From Macrothele yani (lineage: Eukaryota; Arthropoda; Arachnida; Araneae; Macrothelidae): a stretch of 64,000 bases of DNA. Location of the stretch: NCBI GenBank assembly GCA_039090855.1, contig CM076999.1:118853072-118917071 (forward strand), written 5' to 3'. A program made the translations under genes and the position numbers. Below the pieces are notes generated by a model, which saw only the letters and a list, made by a program, of their open reading frames with translations, was not told where the DNA came from and did no database searches. Positions 32,858 through 43,940 of the stretch are shown piece after piece; position 1 is the first letter of the stretch, and every line of letters starts with the position of its first letter.

Positions 32858-33534
32858 CATGGTGATTCATAAAGAAGCATACAGTTTCAACGCACTATAA
32901 AACAAGAACAATGTAAGATATTTTATGTTACCTGTAACAGAATTGTAGGGGAATGTTTCAACTTTTTTTAGAGACAGTCACAGATGTTCTACGTGTGCAG
33001 CCTTAGTCACACGAGCCGGTAATCCATTTCCGCCCAAACGCGAGGTAAGATATCTGAATTAAGTGCAGTGTTAGTGGCTGGAATACGCTGTTTCAGCTCC
33101 GCTAGATAAACAGGAAGGGACTTTTTACTGTGGGGGTACGTAAAGGGCAAGGTATTCGCCCCTCCCCTTCCTGTTGATCTAGCGGAGCTGAAACAGCGTA
33201 CCCCCACAGGAAAAAGGGACTTTTTCCTGTGTGGTTACGTAAAGGACAAGGAATTCGCCCCTCCCCTTCCTGTTGATGTAGCGGTGCTGAAACAGCGTAT
33301 CACAGCCACTATTACTGCACTTGATTCAGATATCTTAAATCTCGTGTGGGCGGAAATGGATTACCGGCTCGATATGTGTCGTGTGACTAAGGGTGCACAC
33401 ATGGAACATTTGTGACTGTCTCTAAAAAACTGGAAACATTACCCTACAATTCTGTTATAGGTAACATAAAATATCTTACATTGTTCTTGTTTAATAGTGC
33501 GTTGAAACTGTATACTTCTTTATGAATCACCCTG
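32858..33534. mobile_element. Foldback element made from transposase 3' ends
   Basis: The ends CATGGTGATTCATAAAGAAG and (reversed) CTTCTTTATGAATCACCCTG pair, flanked by TA at 32856-32857 and 33535-33536. The arms match for roughly 300 bp each. Both arms encode, outward on opposite strands, a mariner-type transposase C-terminus (LKQRI...DSDIL...VWAEMDYRL). A central 100-bp module (GGAAGGGACTTTTTACTGTG to CCCTTCCTGTTGATCTAGCGG) is duplicated. No catalytic domain remains. Confidence 0.8.
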
Positions 33535-33536
33535 TA

Positions 33537-34663
33537 TTTTGTTTCATATCATTGCTTCTAAATATTCAATTGAAAGACTTCTTTTTTCTTTTGATGCCTT
33601 CTACTACAAGTACCATTTTTCTCTCAGTTTCTTCAAATAACATGCAGTTTTCTAACTTGATGTCGTAAATTTATATTGCATTTTTTTTAGGTATCTCTTT
33701 TTTTAAATGCTCGATTTTTAACCCCCCCCCCTTTTTTTTTTTTTGCGTTGAACAGCTTTCGTAGTGAAAAATATTTTGTACATAAATTGTAATACCTCGC
33801 GATGCACAATTTATCACTACAGATTGCAAGGCATCAATTCTGTTTACAACATACTTGTAGCAGCACATATGCTTCTGAAATTCTTATTAAAAGATTTCTG
33901 TTTTGGGCAGATACCACACACTACGGAAAACATTTTCTGCGCATTTCATGCCCAAAGCAAGCGAAAATTTTCACGCTAGGGAGCGTAAAGTTATACAGAG
34001 TGTCGCACGTAAAAATGGCCTCAAATGCAAAGACAATTGTACAGTTTCTATGGTTCATATACTCCTTGAAGACCTGGAAAAATAAAAGTTTATTTTAAAG
34101 TCCTTGAAAGTACTTGAAAAAGTTTAAGACTCCGTAAATAGTACTTGTAAATTGTTTTTATGTTTTTTTATGTAATGATATGAAAGAGCATGTGTAAAAT
34201 AATTGTGTGTGCTAAAACGTTGTGTTGGAGATTTCTGTGTAGTTCCGATAAAAACATCAAGCTAATCAAATAGCGCAGAACTTACATTCAACTCAGGGTA
34301 GCGTGTGGATGGCTGGTACATTATGGGGGAAAACGTCAGCCATGGGACTAAAATAAGGGAAATGATGTATTTGCAAATAGTGATGGGCTTCTATTGACTG
34401 GGGTTTGGGACAAATTCTTGCCCGAGGGTGATTACGAAAATAATGTATCCCTTCAGAATATTCCACAAAATAAAATGATTTCGAAAAACGCCTAAGCAGG
34501 TGGGCAATTCAAATTTAATAAAATAAATCAACAGGGTGTAATAGACAAGTCATTGAAGGTTTGCCTGTCCCAGCAAATTTAATGGTTTGAACGTGCTAAA
34601 ATACCTACTTACTGGCTGACTGACAGCACACGCACATATGATAATTTGGTTATCATATGTGTG
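33537..34663. other. Spacer, nothing recognised
   Basis: AT-rich with C and T homopolymers near 33720. I saw no exon with a convincing splice-site pair and no known repeat. Confidence 0.4.
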
Positions 34664-37639
34664 TCCACAACTTAAATCTTGGCCCTCAGTCTCCGGCAGC
34701 TGGAATGTACCTGGCCAAGGCAGCGGCCAGTGCGACATGAAGGCAGAGGGTGCTAAAAATCCCCGGAGGACCGGACTAGGCTGCCATCTGATGCTGACCT
34801 TGGCTACGTACAACGGACGCTCCCTATCTTCTGATTCAAGGCTTCTTGAATTGGAAGAGGAACTACAAAGGATCAAGTGGGACATCGTCGGGCTAAGTGA
34901 GGTAAGGAGAAAAGGAGAAGATCTCATTGAACTGAAAAGTGGACATCTCTTCTACTATCGTGGGACAGATACTGGCAGAACTAGTTTTGTTGGATTTATA
35001 ATAAACAAGAAACTGAAGGATAAAGTTGTAGAAGTTGAAAGTTCCTCTGACAGAGCTGCACGACTCGTTGTCCAACTCTCGAGAAGATACCAGGCTCAGA
35101 TTATTCAAACTTATGCACCCACCACAAGTCATGCTGAAGAAGAAATTGAAGAATTTTATGAGGAAATTCGTAATCTAAATAATAAAGGTAAGCAGCACTT
35201 GAAGATAATTATGGGAGATTTCAATGCAAAAATAGGGCAACGGCAACAGAATGAAACTTCAGTAGGTAAATTCGGTCACGGCAACAGAAACCAGCGTGGA
35301 AATACTCTCGTAGAGTTTGCAGAGGCAGAAGGGTTTTTCATCTTGAACTCCTTTTTCAAGAAAAAGCCACACAGGAAATGGACATGGAGACATCCAAATG
35401 GGACGACAAGTGAAATTGATTTTATTATGTGTAACAAAAAATTCGTCATAGAAGACTGCAGTGTGCTAAACAAGTTCAACACAGGCAGTGACCATAGATT
35501 GGTGAGATGTAAGATGCACCTCAACACTAAACTCGAACGTAGCAAGCTCATAAGACAAACAAAATGTATTGACATAACCAACCTTAAAAAACACCATAAT
35601 ACCTTCAAATTGGAACTGAAGAACAGATTCTCTGCTTTAGAAGGCCTAACATCGGAAGAAGTGGATATTTCTGAAGTTAACAGAAAAGTAACCAAAGCTC
35701 TTATGGAAACAGCAACAAAATTAGCTGGGTCTAAGAACAAATTGCATGTGAACAAATTATCAGGAAAAACCAAAATGTTGATGCAAAAAAGAAGAGTGAT
35801 GAGGACAACTAAAGAAGATGTGACTTCCAAAGTGGAATATATAGAGCTATGCAAGACAGTACGAAAAAGTATCACTGAAGACGTAAGGAAATTCAACTGT
35901 GAACTAGTAAGGAAAGCAATTGAAAACAACCAAAGCCTAAAGATAGCAAAGGGACATCTCAGTGAGGGGAAAAAACAGATTATGGCACTGAGGAAAGAAG
36001 ATGGTTCTGTAACAAGAAATAGAGGCGAAATTTTGACAAGAGTGAAAGATTTCTACTCCAAATTATATGAAAGGGATGATACATGCACTCCAGACATCAT
36101 GAAAGGTACCAGTACCAGAGTTCTTCCAGTCCTTCCAGCAGAAGTTGCACATGCAATCAAGAGCATGAAGCGGGGAAAAGCTCCAGGAGAAGATGGAATT
36201 ACTGTAGACATCATACAAGAAGCAAGTGGAGAAATCGAAACAGTACTCGCCCAAATTTTCACTCGATGCCTTAATGAAAGGAAAATTCCTGAGGATTGGA
36301 ACACCGCTACAATGATCTTGCTACATAAAAAAGGTGACATTGAGGATCTCAGGAACTACAGACCTATCAGCCTCATATCAGTGGTTTATAAAATCTTCAC
36401 TAAAGTTCTTTCACACCGCTTTAAGGTGACACTGGACATGGCTCAACCGAGAGAACAAGCTGGATTCAGGAGTGGCTACAGCACAATAGATCATATCCAC
36501 GTACTGAGAGAACTAATTGAAAGAGCGAGGGAATATGAACTTCCATTGTGCATGGCTTTTATCGATTATGAAAAAGCCTTTGATTCGGTGAAACCATCAG
36601 CAATTGCAATGGCTCTGAAATCCTGCGGTATTGAAGACGCATACATTAATATTATTAATAACATCTATGAAAATGCAAGTGCAAAGATTCGGCTGTTTGA
36701 AAATACAACACACATAAAAATTGGAAAAGGAGTGAGACAAGGTGACACCATATCTCCGAAGCTCTTTAATGCCACATTGGAAAATGTCTTTCAATCACTG
36801 AACTGGGAAAACAAAGGGATAAAGATTAATGGAGATTATCTAACCCACCTTCGTTTTGCTGATGACATAGTCATTTTTGCAACTACCTCATCAGAGCTAC
36901 AGAGTATGATCGAGGAACTTGCTGACAAGAGTAAAGAAGTGGGATTAAAAATGAACTTTCAGAAGACAAAAGTGATGTACAATGCTTTTACAAGAAATGA
37001 AGATTTATCAATTGATGGAGAAAAGCTGGAGGTAACAGACACATACGTTTATCTTGGACAGCAGATATCAAGTGAGGGTCACATTGGTGAAGAAATTAAT
37101 CGGCGTACAAAACTTGCCTGGAGAGCTTTTGGAAGAAACAGCATAATTTTCAAGAGCAATATGCCATTATGTCTTAAAAGAAAAGTGTTTGATCAATGCA
37201 TCCTTCCAGTGCTTACGTATGGTGCAGAGACGTGGACCTTAGCTAAAAGAGACATACAAAGGCTGCAAACAACTCAAAGAAGCATGGAGAGGTGCATGCT
37301 TGGTGTAACCAGGAGAGATAAGAAGAGGAACACGTGGATCCGAAAAATGACAAGAGTGGAAGACATCATGATCAGAGTTAAATCCCTGAAATGGCAATGG
37401 GCTGGACATACTGCCAGAAGAACAGACCATCGATGGACAGCCGAAATTTTAGATTGGATTCCAAGGGACAGGAAAAGACCCAGAAGAAGACCACATGGGA
37501 GATGGGTGGATGAAATTCGAAAGTATGCGGGGTGACATGGAGGAGACTGGCACAAGACAGACCGTTGTGGAGGAAACTTGGGGAGACCTTCGTCCAGCAG
37601 TGGATTGATAATGGTTGACAATGATGATGATGATGATGA
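34664..37639 (+). mobile_element. RTE-type LINE, copy B, 5'-truncated
   Basis: It begins within the LINE leader (CCACAACTTAAATCTTGG), about 210 bp short of the full 5' end. It carries a nearly complete endonuclease-RT frame to 37535 with AFIDYEKAFDSVK and FADDIVIFA. A 1-nt deletion near 37531 (GCGGGGTGAC against GCGGGAGTGAC) shifts the last ~30 codons. It ends in the (TGA)n tail. A short flank repeat (ATGTG) may be the target duplication. Confidence 0.9.
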
Positions 37640-38160
37640 CATGTGATTGTACGATATCTATGTACCAATCTGCGGAGTACTTAAGATCAAATCTATTATA
37701 GCTATCATGAGCCAATTTTATATTTAGGAGAAATCTCAAGTTCCAAATCATTCTGTTGCTTCGAAAAATCGCGATCAAAAAATACTTAATTTGTGATAAG
37801 TCTTCCAACAGAAAAAATGAAATTATTACAAACGTATTCAAAAAAATAATGAGCTCCACAAGGAAATGAAATGACTTAATCACTCTCATTCATAGAAAAA
37901 AACAATCATCATCACGCAATTAATTTTTATTTGAACGTGAGTGATATTCCAGAATCTTTATGGCTCAGTGGTTAAGACACATAGTTTTTGTTGACCCAAC
38001 CCAAACGACTTTGTTTCGAGTCCCACCACCATCCCAAAAGGATTTTCTGGAGTAAGGGCTGAAAAATTCAGCGACTCTGATTTTATGAAATTTCTGTCTA
38101 AATACGGAAAAACCTGAAACGTACATTTCTGAAATAAGGTGAATTACTGACTACGGAAAA
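37640..38160. other. Spacer with a possible tRNA-like relic
   Basis: Around 37962-38040, TGGCTCAGTGGTTAAGACA and GTTTCGAGTCCC look like A and B boxes of a decayed tRNA or SINE. Nothing else is recognised. Confidence 0.4.
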
Positions 38161-38162
38161 TA

Positions 38163-39182
38163 CACTGTTAAAAAAATCTACTTAAAAATGAGAACCTGAA
38201 CCTACTCGGGTTTTTTTTAAGTACAATCGTATCGTAAATGAGTACATGCCATGCTCAAATATTAGTAACCATACGTACTTACAAATAACTGCGTCAATAA
38301 ATATAAATATAATCGCGTATTACTTCATTTCTGATATTATAGATTTCAAGAGAAATTGTTTAATAAATATGTAAAGTGACACACATAAATAAGTCACTGA
38401 TCACAAGTAATAAGTCACTGATCACAAGTAATTTAATTATGCATAAAGTATCTTTGTGTACCTTTTTACATTAACTATATTTGTCATAAAATTGTGCGGT
38501 TAATTTGCACAGCATGTGACAAAGTATACCTATTATCCCAAATGTGCAATCGGATAATGTACTTCCAGTTGTATGGAGTACACGTATTCCAAATTTCAAA
38601 TCCCCTGTGATGTTGTGCGGTGTGGTTCTCCTTCGCCTTGCCCCCTTCCCCCCGGACTGGTGTCACGATTCACAGTTTGAAAGATATATCACCCTCTCCT
38701 TTCACTCAATTTTTCTGTTTGTCTTTCCTATTGAGTTCACTTACTCAGATCTCCTATTTCTAAGAGCAGTTTTAGACCTGGGATCAGAAACTCCCTTCCT
38801 AAAACTTCTTCAAATATCGTATCGTATCGCAAATTTCAACTCGAGCCGCGGATCGCTTAGTGGTTAGAGATTCAGACTGTTGATGGTGGGACTTCAGGTT
38901 CAAACCTGGCGTGGTGGTGTGAATTTCTAACAATTGCTGAATATCCGCAGTGCATCGGACGAGCACGTTAAGTGACGGCATATGTATGCACTCTAAAATG
39001 AGTACATATATTTCAAATTAGAAATATCAGATATACTCACAACTGATTCCCTGTATGTACTCAAAAATGAGTACGTGTCATTTCCAAAAATGAGACACGA
39101 GTACTCGGAGCTATTATAAGCCTAGAATGTACTAAAAAACGAGTACATTTTGCTTATTTCTAAGTACCAATTTTTAACAGTG
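38163..39182. mobile_element. Non-autonomous TIR element with GAGTAC subterminal repeats
   Basis: CACTGTTAAAAA at the left and TTTTTAACAGTG at the right are flanked by TA (38161-38162 and 39183-39184). Many copies of ATGAGTAC/GTACTC lie near both ends (for example 38237, 38996, 39067, 39100, 39137), like transposase-binding subterminal repeats. The interior has no transposase and holds a family 2 SINE at 38845. Confidence 0.65.
38845..38985 (+). repeat. tRNA-derived SINE, family 2
   Basis: The head CGGATCGCTTAGTGGTTAGAG (A box) and AGGTTCAAACCTGG (B box) precede the family tail ATATCCGCAGTGCATCGG with GAGCACGTTAA. It lies inside the GAGTAC-rich element. Confidence 0.65.
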
Positions 39183-39190
39183 TATGTGTA

Positions 39191-42100
39191 GGGATGTAAG
39201 GTCAGGTGATGCGTAACATCACAGCCTCTCCTTGACAAATGTCAACCCCGCCTTCTCGTGGTGCATCCTGTTCCCACTAAAGGGGCTCTGACGACCGCAA
39301 ATAGCGGTATAACTATACCATCGGGATCAGAGGAAATGCTATCCCACACTCACCAACCCGCTTGGCCAGCGTGGTGAGTTATGGCCAAACACCTCCAAAA
39401 TGACTCTACAACTTAAATCTTGGCCCTCAGTCTCCGGCAGCTGGAATGTACCTGGCCAAGGCAGCGGCCAGTGCGACATGAAGGCAGAGGGTGCTAAGAA
39501 TCCCCGGAGGACCGGACTAGGCTGCCATTTGATGCTGACCTTGGCTACCTATAACGGACGCTCCCTATCTTCTGATTCAAGGCTTCTTGAATTGGAAGAG
39601 GAACTACAAAGGATCAAGTGGGACATCGTCGGGCTAAGTGAGGTAAGGAGAAAAGGAGAAGATCTCATTGAACTGAAAAGTGGACATCTCTTCTATTATC
39701 GTGGGACAGATACTGGCAGAACTAGTGGTGTTGGATTTATAATAAACAAGAAACTGAAGGATAAAGTGGTAGAAGTTGAAAGTTCCTCTGACAGAGCTGC
39801 ACGACTCGTTATCCAACTATCGAGAAGATACCAGGCTCAGATTATTCAAACTTATGCACCCACCACAAGTCATCCTGAAGAAGAAATTGAAGAATTTTAT
39901 GAGGAAATTCGTCATCTAAATAATAAAGGTAAGCAGCACTTGAAGATAATTATGGGAGATTTCAATGCAAAAATAGGGCAACGGCAACAGAATGAAACTT
40001 CAGTAGGTAAATTCGGTCACGGCAACAGAAACCAGCGTGGAAATACTCTCGTTGAGTTTGCAGAGGCAGAAGGATTTTTCATCTTGAACTCCTTTTTCAA
40101 GAAAAAGCCACACAGGAAATGGACATGGAGACATCCAATTGGGACGACAAGTGAAATTGATTTTATTATGTGTAACAAAAAATTCGTCATCGAAGACTGC
40201 AGTGTGCTGAACAAGTTCAACACAGGTAGTGACCATAGATTGGTGAGATGTAAGATGCACCTCAACACTAAACTGGAACGTGGCAAGCTCATAAGACAAA
40301 CAAAATGTATTGACATAACCAACCTTAAAAAACACCATAATACCTTCAAATTGAAACTGAAGAACAGATTCTCTGATTTAGAAGGCCTAACATCGGAAGA
40401 AGTGGATATTTCGGAAGTTAACAGAAAAGTAACCAAAGCTCTAATGGAAACAGCAACAAAATTAGCTGGGTCTAAGAACAAGTTGCATGTGAACAAATTA
40501 TCAGGAAAAACCAAAATGTTGATGCAAAAAAGAAGAGAGATGAGGACAACTAAAGAAGATGTGACTTCCAAAGTGGAATATATAGAGCTATGCAAGACAA
40601 CACGAAAAAGTATCACTGAAGACGTAAGGAAATTCAACTGTGAGCTAGTGAGGAAAGCAATTGAAAACAACCAAAGCCTTAAGATAGCAAAGGGACATCT
40701 CAGTAAGGGAAGAAAACAGATTATGGCTCTGAGAAAAGAAGATGGTTCTATAACAAGAAATAGAGGCGAAATTTTGACAAGAGTGAAAGATTTCTACTCC
40801 AAATTATATGAAAGGGATGATACATGTACTCCAGACATCATGAAAGGTACCAGAGTTCTTCCAGTCCTCCCAGCAGAAGTTGCTCATGCAATCAAGAACA
40901 TGAAGCGGGGGAAAGCTCCAGGAGAAGATGGAATTACTATAGACATCATACAAGAAGCAAGTGGAGAAATTGAAACAGTACTCGCCCAAATTTTCACTCG
41001 ATGCCTTAATGAAGGGAAGATTCCTGAGGATTGGAACAACGCTACAATGATCCTGCTACATAAAAAAGGTGACATTGAGGATCTCAGGAACTACAGACCT
41101 ATCAGCCTCCTATCAGTGGTTTATAAAATCTTCACTAAAGTTCTTTCACACCGCTTGAAGGTAACACTGGACATGGCTCAACCGAGAGAACAAGCTGGAT
41201 TCAGGAGTGGCTACAGCACAATAGATCATATCCACGTACTGAGAGAACTAATTGAAAGAGCGAGGGAATATGAACTTCCATTGTGCATGGCTTTTATCGA
41301 TTATGAAAAAGCCTTTGATTCGGTGAAACCATCAGCAGTTACCACGGCTCTGAAATCCTGCGGTATTGAGGATGCATACATTAATATTATTAATAACATC
41401 TATGAAAATGCAAGTGCAAAGATTCGGCTGTTTGAAAATACAACACACATAAAAATTGGAAAGGGAGTGAGACAAGGTGACACCATATCTCCGAAGCTCT
41501 TTAATGCCACATTGGAAAATGTCTTTCAATCACTGAACTGGGAAAACAAAGGGATAAAGATTAATGGAGATTATCTAACCCACCTTCGTTTTGCTGATGA
41601 CGTAGTCATTTTTGCAACTACCCCATCAGAGCTGCAGAGTATGATCCAGGAACTTGCTGACAAGAGTAAAGAAGTGGGATTAAAAATGAACTTTCAGAAG
41701 ACAAAAGTGATGTTCAATGCTTTTACAAGAAATGAAGATTTATCGATTGATGGAGAAAAACTGGAGATAACAGATACATATGTTTATCTTGGACAGCAGA
41801 TATCAAGTGAGGGTCACATTGATGAAGAAATTAATCGGCGTACAAAACTTGCCTGGAGAGCTTTTGGAAGAAACAGCATAATTTTCAAGAGCAATATGCC
41901 ATTATGTCTTAAAAGAAAAGTGTTTGATCAATGCATCCTTCCAGTGCTTACGTATGGTGCAGAAACGTGGACCTTAACTAAAAGAGACATACAAAGGCTG
42001 CAGACAACTCAAAGAAGCATGGAGAGGTGCATGCTTGGTATAACCAGGAGAGATAAGAAGAGGAACTCGTGGATCCGAAAAATGACGAGAGTGGAAGACA

Positions 42101-42371
42101 TCATGATCAGAGTTAAATCCCTGAGATGGCAATGGGCTGGACATACTGCCAGAAGGACAGACCATAGATGGACAGCCGAAATTTTAGATTGGATTCCAAG
42201 GGACAGGAAAAGACCCAGAAAAAGACCACATGGGAGATGGGTGGATGAAATTCGTAAATATGCGGGAGTGACATGGAGGAGACTGGCACAAGACAGACCG
42301 TTGTGGAGGAAACTTGGGGAGACCTTCGTCCAGCAGTGGATTGATAATGGTTGACAATGATGATGATGATG
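39191..42371 (+). mobile_element. RTE-type LINE, copy C, full length and intact
   Basis: It runs from GGGATGTAAGGTCAGGTGATG to the 3' tail (TGATGA)n, 3.18 kb. The 7-bp direct repeat ATGTGTA flanks it (39184-39190 and 42372-42378). A ~209-bp leader precedes one long ORF, and the 3' UTR is only about 17 bp, both characteristic of RTE-clade elements. No lesion is visible in the ORF, so this copy may be capable of retrotransposition. Confidence 0.93.
39400..42354 (+). CDS. RTE-type endonuclease / reverse transcriptase polyprotein, intact
   Basis: The 984-residue protein nicks target DNA and primes reverse transcription of its own RNA there. An apurinic-type endonuclease occupies about residues 45-290, with LATYNGRSL, GLSEVRRKGED, IIMGDFNAKIG and GSDHRLVRCK. 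A charged linker leads to the RT domain (about 480-760): LLHKKGDIEDLRNYRPISL, AFIDYEKAFDSVK, RQGDTISPKLF and FADDVVIF with FADD at 731-734. The C-terminal region (LKWQWAGHTARRTDHRW type, here LRWQWAG) ends FVQQWIDNG. The start ATG 39400 follows the leader and is conserved in copy A. Proteins of this kind are often listed as craniofacial development protein 2-like because that gene captured an RTE endonuclease. Confidence 0.95.
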   Translation: MTLQLKSWPSVSGSWNVPGQGSGQCDMKAEGAKNPRRTGLGCHLMLTLATYNGRSLSSDSRLLELEEELQRIKWDIVGLSEVRRKGEDLIELKSGHLFYYRGTDTGRTSGVGFIINKKLKDKVVEVESSSDRAARLVIQLSRRYQAQIIQTYAPTTSHPEEEIEEFYEEIRHLNNKGKQHLKIIMGDFNAKIGQRQQNETSVGKFGHGNRNQRGNTLVEFAEAEGFFILNSFFKKKPHRKWTWRHPIGTTSEIDFIMCNKKFVIEDCSVLNKFNTGSDHRLVRCKMHLNTKLERGKLIRQTKCIDITNLKKHHNTFKLKLKNRFSDLEGLTSEEVDISEVNRKVTKALMETATKLAGSKNKLHVNKLSGKTKMLMQKRREMRTTKEDVTSKVEYIELCKTTRKSITEDVRKFNCELVRKAIENNQSLKIAKGHLSKGRKQIMALRKEDGSITRNRGEILTRVKDFYSKLYERDDTCTPDIMKGTRVLPVLPAEVAHAIKNMKRGKAPGEDGITIDIIQEASGEIETVLAQIFTRCLNEGKIPEDWNNATMILLHKKGDIEDLRNYRPISLLSVVYKIFTKVLSHRLKVTLDMAQPREQAGFRSGYSTIDHIHVLRELIERAREYELPLCMAFIDYEKAFDSVKPSAVTTALKSCGIEDAYINIINNIYENASAKIRLFENTTHIKIGKGVRQGDTISPKLFNATLENVFQSLNWENKGIKINGDYLTHLRFADDVVIFATTPSELQSMIQELADKSKEVGLKMNFQKTKVMFNAFTRNEDLSIDGEKLEITDTYVYLGQQISSEGHIDEEINRRTKLAWRAFGRNSIIFKSNMPLCLKRKVFDQCILPVLTYGAETWTLTKRDIQRLQTTQRSMERCMLGITRRDKKRNSWIRKMTRVEDIMIRVKSLRWQWAGHTARRTDHRWTAEILDWIPRDRKRPRKRPHGRWVDEIRKYAGVTWRRLAQDRPLWRKLGETFVQQWIDNG

Positions 42372-42378
42372 ATGTGTA

Positions 42379-43481
42379 AATAGAAAAGTTTAAAAAAACT
42401 GGAAATTTTGTTAAAAAACGGACACTTACCGGCAACTTTGCTGCACGTTATTTTTAGAAATTTTCTGTGAATTCACACCACTTTTTTTTATAGTGTATTA
42501 GGTGTTCTTTATACTGTTTCATGACCTTCACATGCAGGACGGTAACTACCGGGGTGCAGTTGCCCTCCCACAATGGTCATTCTGAGGGCGTAAATTCATT
42601 CTCTCGGGATGTAAAAAATAGAAATTGTAACTAAAAAAAGAAAGTTATGCCCTTCAGTACTTATTTTTTAAAGGCATTACTTAGTCTCATACAGTATTCC
42701 ATGCAGTTAAGTAGGATTCAGAGTAACATACACTATGAGGTGTGAAAATCTCATTACCATGAAGAAAATTTTACAAACCAGTGAATACAGACATAAAAAA
42801 CAATAGGCTGATATGCCTAACCTCCATGACCTTTCCGAACATGTAATTGGGATGAAGAGCTAATTAATCATTTGTACTCTGCCGCAGAAAATTTTCTGAG
42901 ATTTTAACCTTAAACGGAATTTTTCCAAGCCCTACCCTTAAAACTTCTTCCTATTGTTACGTTCACTATCCGATACTCATTCGTTCTGCGCTGGTTTATT
43001 TTCCGTTCTGCATTTCTGTCGAGTGTTGTGTTGTCGGCGTTCACATAACGTTTACTCTTTGCTTGGTATTTGCAAGCTGTGGTTCTTGGGTATTTACCTA
43101 GTTTTTACATTTTTAATAAAATTATGTCAAAAACCTGAAGTGCAATTTTTGAACGATCTCAATACTTTCATGTAACGGTGGTGTGTGAGAAGGTAAAAAG
43201 CACGTATTATTTGAGTGGAACTCGAAGGGGCGTACTTTTGAACTCGAAGGGTCGTAATTTCAAGTCTCGCTCTCCCAGATAAGAAAAGATTACTAGAGTC
43301 CTGTTCACGTGCCGTCGTTTACCTGCAGTTGCTTTGATTTGCATAAAGACGCACTGGTCATAATGTTTTATCTCTGCGGTGTACAGTGTATTGCCATTTA
43401 TTGTCTATGACTGTCCTGTCATAAAGGTTCCTGTGTGTACGCTGTGTTTATGAGATCATTATTTTTTCAATTCTTTCCCAG
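42379..43481. other. Spacer, likely intron
   Basis: No repeat family or gene is recognised. If the exons at 28209 and 43482 belong together, this is intronic sequence. Confidence 0.4.
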
Positions 43482-43940
43482 AAATACCGGACAGAAGAGG
43501 AGATTCTTCTGTCTTTGGCACGCTTGGAAGAACAGGAGAAAAAGAAAATTCAGGAAGTCAAAGATCGATTTGGAAAAAAGAGGAAACCATTGCTCGAGTG
43601 CCTGAGCCCAGAGAAAAGAATTCGTCTTCAGTCTTCATCTTCAGAAGGAACCCCGTCATTGGCATCCCCGTCATCTTCGTCCCAGTTCAGTTTTCCCGGC
43701 ACTCTTCCAAAAACAGAAGTCAAGAAGCCTTGCCCATCAAGATCAACCTATGATTATGAAGAAGTTCGCATAATTGAGGAAAAAGTGAACAACTCCGAGA
43801 GCCTTTTAAAGAGTCGCCCTGTAAAGGTCGAAAAAATCTGTGTCACTCCGGATATTAAACCTAAAGTCTCTGCTTCCACGTCTCGTCCTGTGGCACCGGA
43901 TTCATCAGATACTGAGTCAGTGTTTTGGGTCAGTTGGTGA
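43482..43940 (+). CDS. Candidate third exon of the host gene
   Basis: After acceptor TTCTTTCCCAG the frame opens in phase 0, as required by the donor at 28396. It reads KYRTEEEILLSLARLEEQEK, then a lysine-rich helix (KKKIQEVKDRFGKKRK), LSPEKRIRL, a serine-rich stretch and a Pro/Ser/Lys tail, to a TGA at 43938. A possible donor GG|GTCAGT at 43929 lies just before the stop, so the exon may continue elsewhere. Composition suggests a nuclear, disordered linker region. I do not recognise a domain. Confidence 0.55.
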   Translation, partial: KYRTEEEILLSLARLEEQEKKKIQEVKDRFGKKRKPLLECLSPEKRIRLQSSSSEGTPSLASPSSSSQFSFPGTLPKTEVKKPCPSRSTYDYEEVRIIEEKVNNSESLLKSRPVKVEKICVTPDIKPKVSASTSRPVAPDSSDTESVFWVSW

